64,000 nucleotides of DNA from Yoonia sp. R2331 (GTDB taxonomy: Bacteria > Pseudomonadota > Alphaproteobacteria > Rhodobacterales > Rhodobacteraceae), in NCBI RefSeq assembly GCF_041103235.1, contig NZ_JBGCUN010000001.1:1860001-1924000 (forward strand). Direction: 5' to 3'. The position numbers and the translations under genes were made by a program. This document shows, in pieces, positions 61,229 through 64,000 of this stretch. The notes beneath the pieces are model-generated. The model did not search any database and was not told where the DNA came from. It saw only the letters and a program-made list of their open reading frames with translations. Numbering within the stretch: position 1 is the stretch's first letter; each line of letters starts with the position of its first letter.

Positions 61229-62113
61229 ATGTCGGATGAGATTGGCCAACCGGTGACGGTGTCGCCCGGTGTGCTGCGGATCAGGGCGGGCAACCCGTCT
61301 CCGATGACTTACACCGGCACCAACAGCTATGTCGTCGCAACCGGGGATGCCTTGACCATCATCGACCCCGGCCCGATGCTGCCCGACCATCAGGACGCGC
61401 TGCTCTCAGCCGTCGCGGGACGCAACGTTACTCAGATCATCGTCACCCACAGTCACCTCGACCATGCCCCTCTTGCCCGTCCCCTGGCCGATGTGCTGCA
61501 GTGTCCAGTTGTGGCTTTTGGACCCAGTGACGCAGGCCGCAGTGCTGTGATGCAGACCCTTGCGGCCAGCGGTCTGGCCGGTGGCGGCGAAGGGGTTGAC
61601 CCCGACTTTGCCCCCGACAAGACCGTCGCTAACGGTGACACGCTTCCTGGTGGCTTTAGCGTGCTGCATACGCCGGGGCACATGGGCAATCACATTGCCA
61701 TTGCGTGGCGCGACGTGGCCTTTACCGGCGATCTCGTGATGGGTTGGGCCAGCTCACTTGTCTCACCGCCAGATGGCGATCTGACCGATTTCATGGCCTC
61801 TTGCCACCTTATGCTGCAACGCCCAGAGACGACATACCACCCCGGCCACGGCGATCCGGTTCTGGACCCCAAAGCACGCCTGCAATGGCTCATTGATCAT
61901 CGTAATGCCCGCTCTGAGCAGATCGTCGCGGCACTGCAAACGGGACCGATGACACCTGTAGCTCTGACGTCTTTGATCTATACCGATGTGCCCAAAGCAA
62001 TGCATCCCGCCGCCGCGCGCAACGTCTTTGCCCATCTTGTCGATCTGACCGGCAAAGACCGTGTGCAACCGAACGGGCCATTGTCGCAAAACTCCACATT
62101 CGCGCTCTGCTGA
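61229..62113 (+). CDS. Metallo-beta-lactamase-fold hydrolase (LACTB2-like)
   Basis: 294 residues from the ATG at 61229 (GGAAAG upstream). Metal ligands in THSHLDHAPL, HTPGHMGN, FTGDLVMGW, YHPGHGDPV; the C-terminal winged-helix part (RSEQIVAALQTGPMTPVALT) is the LACTB2/RNase-like or thioesterase-like tail. Could be an endoribonuclease or hydrolase; substrate unassigned. Divergent from the EnvZ-like kinase by 42 bases. Confidence 0.9.
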   Translation: MSDEIGQPVTVSPGVLRIRAGNPSPMTYTGTNSYVVATGDALTIIDPGPMLPDHQDALLSAVAGRNVTQIIVTHSHLDHAPLARPLADVLQCPVVAFGPSDAGRSAVMQTLAASGLAGGGEGVDPDFAPDKTVANGDTLPGGFSVLHTPGHMGNHIAIAWRDVAFTGDLVMGWASSLVSPPDGDLTDFMASCHLMLQRPETTYHPGHGDPVLDPKARLQWLIDHRNARSEQIVAALQTGPMTPVALTSLIYTDVPKAMHPAAARNVFAHLVDLTGKDRVQPNGPLSQNSTFALC

Positions 62114-62255
62114 CCACACTTTCTCAACACGTTGGCCGTCATCGGGGCGAAAGACATGATCCCACCCATCAGGCAATGCCATTGATCAGACCAATTGCGC
62201 TTTCGCCTGCCAACAATACAATCGCACCACGCAATAGACCAAAGGACTCCATACA

Positions 62256-62672
62256 ATGATCGCCTATGTCACAGTTGGCGCCGACGATATGGCCAAGGCC
62301 AAGCGGTTCTATGCGGCCTTCCTGCCAGCCCTTGGCTACGACCTCACCGAAAGCGCCGAAGGTCTCAGCTGCGCGCTGCCCATTCGGGCAGGTCAAACAT
62401 CATTGTTACCTGATTACTACGTCAAACCAACCTTTGATGGCCGCCCTGCTTCGGCTGGGAATGGTGCGATGGTGGCCTTTGAGGCGCAGACCCAAGAACA
62501 GGTCCGCGACCTGCACGCAGCCGCACTGGCCGCCGGTGGTTCCGACGAAGGCCAGCCCGGATTTCGTGCCGCATATGGACCACGGTTTTATGTCGGCTAT
62601 CTGCGCGACCCTCAGGGGAATAAAATTGCCTTGTTCTCAAGCAACCCAGACGAGCCTGGTCGCGACGACTAA
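62256..62672 (+). CDS. VOC-family protein
   Basis: 138 residues. IAYVTVGADDMAKAKRFYAA and YVGYLRDPQGNKIALFSSNP are the two metal-site half-modules of glyoxalase-like VOC proteins. Substrate unknown. Single gene between the MBL hydrolase and tRNA-Asn. Confidence 0.9.
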   Translation: MIAYVTVGADDMAKAKRFYAAFLPALGYDLTESAEGLSCALPIRAGQTSLLPDYYVKPTFDGRPASAGNGAMVAFEAQTQEQVRDLHAAALAAGGSDEGQPGFRAAYGPRFYVGYLRDPQGNKIALFSSNPDEPGRDD

Positions 62673-62765
62673 GCACGACAACTTTTGCAGCGTTCTATCG
62701 CCAACGCCCGAACCAACAGCATTGCAACCGGCAAAGGCCGATTTGACAAAATAGTAGGGGAAATT

Positions 62766-62840
62766 GGCTCCGACGGTAGGGATCGAACCTACGACCAATT
62801 GATTAACAGTCAACTGCTCTACCGCTGAGCTACGTCGGAA
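62766..62840 (-). tRNA. tRNA-Asn (anticodon GUU)
   Basis: 75 bases on the minus strand: TCCGACGTAGCTCAGCGG start, anticodon loop CTGTTAA gives GUU, T arm GGTTCGATCCC, acceptor TCCGACG/CGTCGGA perfect, discriminator G, encoded CCA. Confidence 0.97.
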
Positions 62841-62929
62841 CACTCGCGCGGTCTATAGCAACGCGACTCAGGGCCGTCCAGACTGATTTTGTGATTTTTT
62901 CGGTCGCGTGATGACCTCCCACAAATGGC

Positions 62930-63484
62930 TCAGCTGGCCCATTTGATCGAACAGCCCATTGATGGCACCTGCGCCGCAGGTCCGCGCCCTGTGACGGCCA
63001 CCTCCAGCATCGCGTCGCGCAGGTCGCGCGGTGTATCGGCCGGCACGGGCCCTGTGCGACCGGCATCCAACCGGCCTCGATATTGCAAACCCAATTCTGC
63101 ATTGAACCCAAAGAAATCTGGTGTGCACACCGCAGCATAGGCGCGGGCAACCGACTGATCCGCGTCATGCAGGTAGGGAAACGGAAATTGTTGTTCCTTT
63201 GCCATGCGCGTCATGTTCTCGAAATTGTCCTGCGGATAAGCAATCGGATCGTTTGAACATATCGCGGCAACGCCAATCCCGGCCGCTTGCAAGGCCTTGG
63301 CGTCCGCAATCATCCGATCAAGGATCGCCAACACAAACGGGCAAAGGTTGCAGATGAACATGATCAAGGCCCCCTTGGGCCCCGCAATCTGGTCCAGACC
63401 ATAGGTTGTGCCGTCAGTCGCCTGCAGTGCAAACGCAGGCGCGGGCCAGTTGAAATCACAAACGGGTGGTGTGCTGGCTGCCAT
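62930..63484 (-). CDS. Thioredoxin-fold (AhpC/TSA-like) protein
   Basis: 184 residues from the ATG at 63484. FALQATDGTTYGLDQIAGPK, LIMFICNLCPFVLAILDRM with a CxxC pair (CNLC), and AICSNDPIAYPQDNFENM match the thioredoxin-like family whose usual motif is CNHCPYV. Probably a cytoplasmic thiol oxidoreductase or peroxiredoxin relative. GGAGAGACC precedes the start. Confidence 0.9.
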   Translation of the reverse strand: MAASTPPVCDFNWPAPAFALQATDGTTYGLDQIAGPKGALIMFICNLCPFVLAILDRMIADAKALQAAGIGVAAICSNDPIAYPQDNFENMTRMAKEQQFPFPYLHDADQSVARAYAAVCTPDFFGFNAELGLQYRGRLDAGRTGPVPADTPRDLRDAMLEVAVTGRGPAAQVPSMGCSIKWAS

Positions 63485-63616
63485 CGGTCTCTCCATTCTG
63501 ACCTTTCCAGCTTATACAGAACCAACCTGCCTCACCAGATGACGTTCACGTTTGTGCCCTTGACCTTTCGCGCATTACCTTCAGGCTGCGATCACGCAAC
63601 TTGGGGAGACTGATAC

Positions 63617-64000
63617 ATGAACAGATCACACATTCTGGGGCTCGCAGGCGGGGTGCTCCTTGCCTCCACCAGCGCTGCTACCGCCGAAAGCTTCAAATGG
63701 GCCTCCAATACGGACCCGCAAACGATGGACCCGCACGCCGTCAACTCGGCGCCTGTGCTGTCGTTCCTCAACAACATCTACGAAGGTCTGGTCCGTCGCG
63801 GGCAGGACATGTCCATCGAACCCTCGCTTGCCACCTCGTGGGAGCCGCTGACAGATGAAAACGGCTGGCGCTTTACCCTGCGCGAAGGTGTCACCTTTCA
63901 GGACGGTGCGGCCTTCACGGCGGAAGATGTGCTGTTCTCTTATCAGCGCGCTTCGGATGAAGCGGCCGATGTCCGGTCCTGGTTTGCGCCCGTGTCTGAC
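63617..64000 (+). CDS. Peptide/solute ABC transporter binding protein, family 5 (partial, runs off the right edge)
   Basis: First 128 codons. Signal peptide MNRSHILGLAGGVLLASTSA (cut after ATAE). ASNTDPQTMDPHAVNSAPV, LNNIYEGLVRRGQDM and LREGVTFQDGAAFTAEDV are typical of the oligopeptide/dipeptide (SBP_bac_5) family. GGGGAG lies upstream of the ATG. Likely heads a dpp/opp-type operon continuing beyond the window. Confidence 0.93.
   Translation, partial: MNRSHILGLAGGVLLASTSAATAESFKWASNTDPQTMDPHAVNSAPVLSFLNNIYEGLVRRGQDMSIEPSLATSWEPLTDENGWRFTLREGVTFQDGAAFTAEDVLFSYQRASDEAADVRSWFAPVSD

Noticed and set aside
1-64000. CRISPR arrays, insertion sequences, prophage and rRNA.
   Set aside because: No regularly spaced direct repeats, transposase or integrase motifs, phage structural genes or rRNA-like sequence were seen.

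Overview
The window reads as chromosomal DNA of a marine Roseobacter-group alphaproteobacterium (Rhodobacteraceae). This rests on a TRAP transporter next to a NarL-type two-component pair, GapR (DUF2312), a NDUFA12-family protein beside a DUF2155 protein, a Rhodobacteraceae-type FliM, an ScfR-type regulator, a VPLPA-CTERM protein, an imuA-imuB-dnaE2 cassette under an alphaproteobacterial LexA box (GAAC-N7-GAAC), and GC-rich codon use. I see no rRNA, CRISPR, insertion sequence or prophage. Three tRNAs are present: Thr(UGU), Ser(CGA) and Asn(GUU). No gene-free stretch exceeds 300 bases; the longest, 54021-54312, holds nothing I recognise.

Layout. 0-5 kb: TRAP transporter dctM (cut by the window edge), dctQ and dctP on the minus strand, divergent from a Cache-domain histidine kinase and NarL-type regulator; a perfect palindrome lies between them. 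5-8 kb: an unassigned protein with a possible clan CD protease-like motif pair, a Sel1-repeat protein, and a di-heme peroxidase/MauG-like gene with a damaged or non-standard start. 8-15.3 kb: a pentose locus, with sugar ABC transporter xylFHG, xylulokinase, glycerate 2-kinase and a divergent ROK repressor with an operator-like palindrome. 15.3-18.1 kb: an FG-GAP/ASPIC secreted protein facing a second MauG-like gene. 18.2-24.3 kb: the SOS mutagenesis cassette. 24.4-28.6 kb: a 1414-residue extracellular nuclease with N-terminal RTX repeats and three tandem LTD-like repeats. 28.8-33.2 kb: tRNA-Thr, small genes and a persulfide-response operon (BigR/SqrR repressor, operator, persulfide dioxygenase, two YeeE/YedE halves, DUF442 protein). 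33.2-39 kb: a lone FliM-like protein, a receiver/small membrane protein/SSF-histidine kinase operon and an ScfR-type regulator. 39.2-44.5 kb: a branched-chain-amino-acid-type ABC transporter. 44.6-49.1 kb: a 119-residue unknown behind a hairpin that can mask its ribosome-binding site, then accB, accC, aat, DUF2155, NDUFA12-like and a VPLPA-CTERM protein. 49.2-53.8 kb: clpP-clpX-VOC-ridA, an ArsR/SRPBCC pair and a DUF2059 protein. 53.9-56.3 kb: tRNA-Ser and a TrkA/TrkH potassium system. 56.5-59.6 kb: a small accessory cluster of secreted, lipoprotein-like and membrane unknowns ending at an AraC regulator. 59.9-64 kb: an EnvZ-like kinase, a metallo-hydrolase, a VOC protein, tRNA-Asn, a thioredoxin-like protein and the start of a peptide-type ABC binding protein.

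Themes. Solute capture dominates: four binding-protein-dependent systems are visible. In the three seen in full, a perfect inverted repeat of 9-10 bp lies just after the binding-protein gene and before the membrane genes, a layout expected to give more binding protein than permease. Redox and sulfur handling (two MauG-like enzymes, the persulfide operon) and stress systems (SOS polymerases, ClpXP, potassium uptake) fill much of the rest. The least explained parts are the protein at 4988-5953, the MauG/ASPIC/Sel1 set around the pentose locus, the N-terminal-RTX nuclease and the 56.5-58.8 kb cluster.
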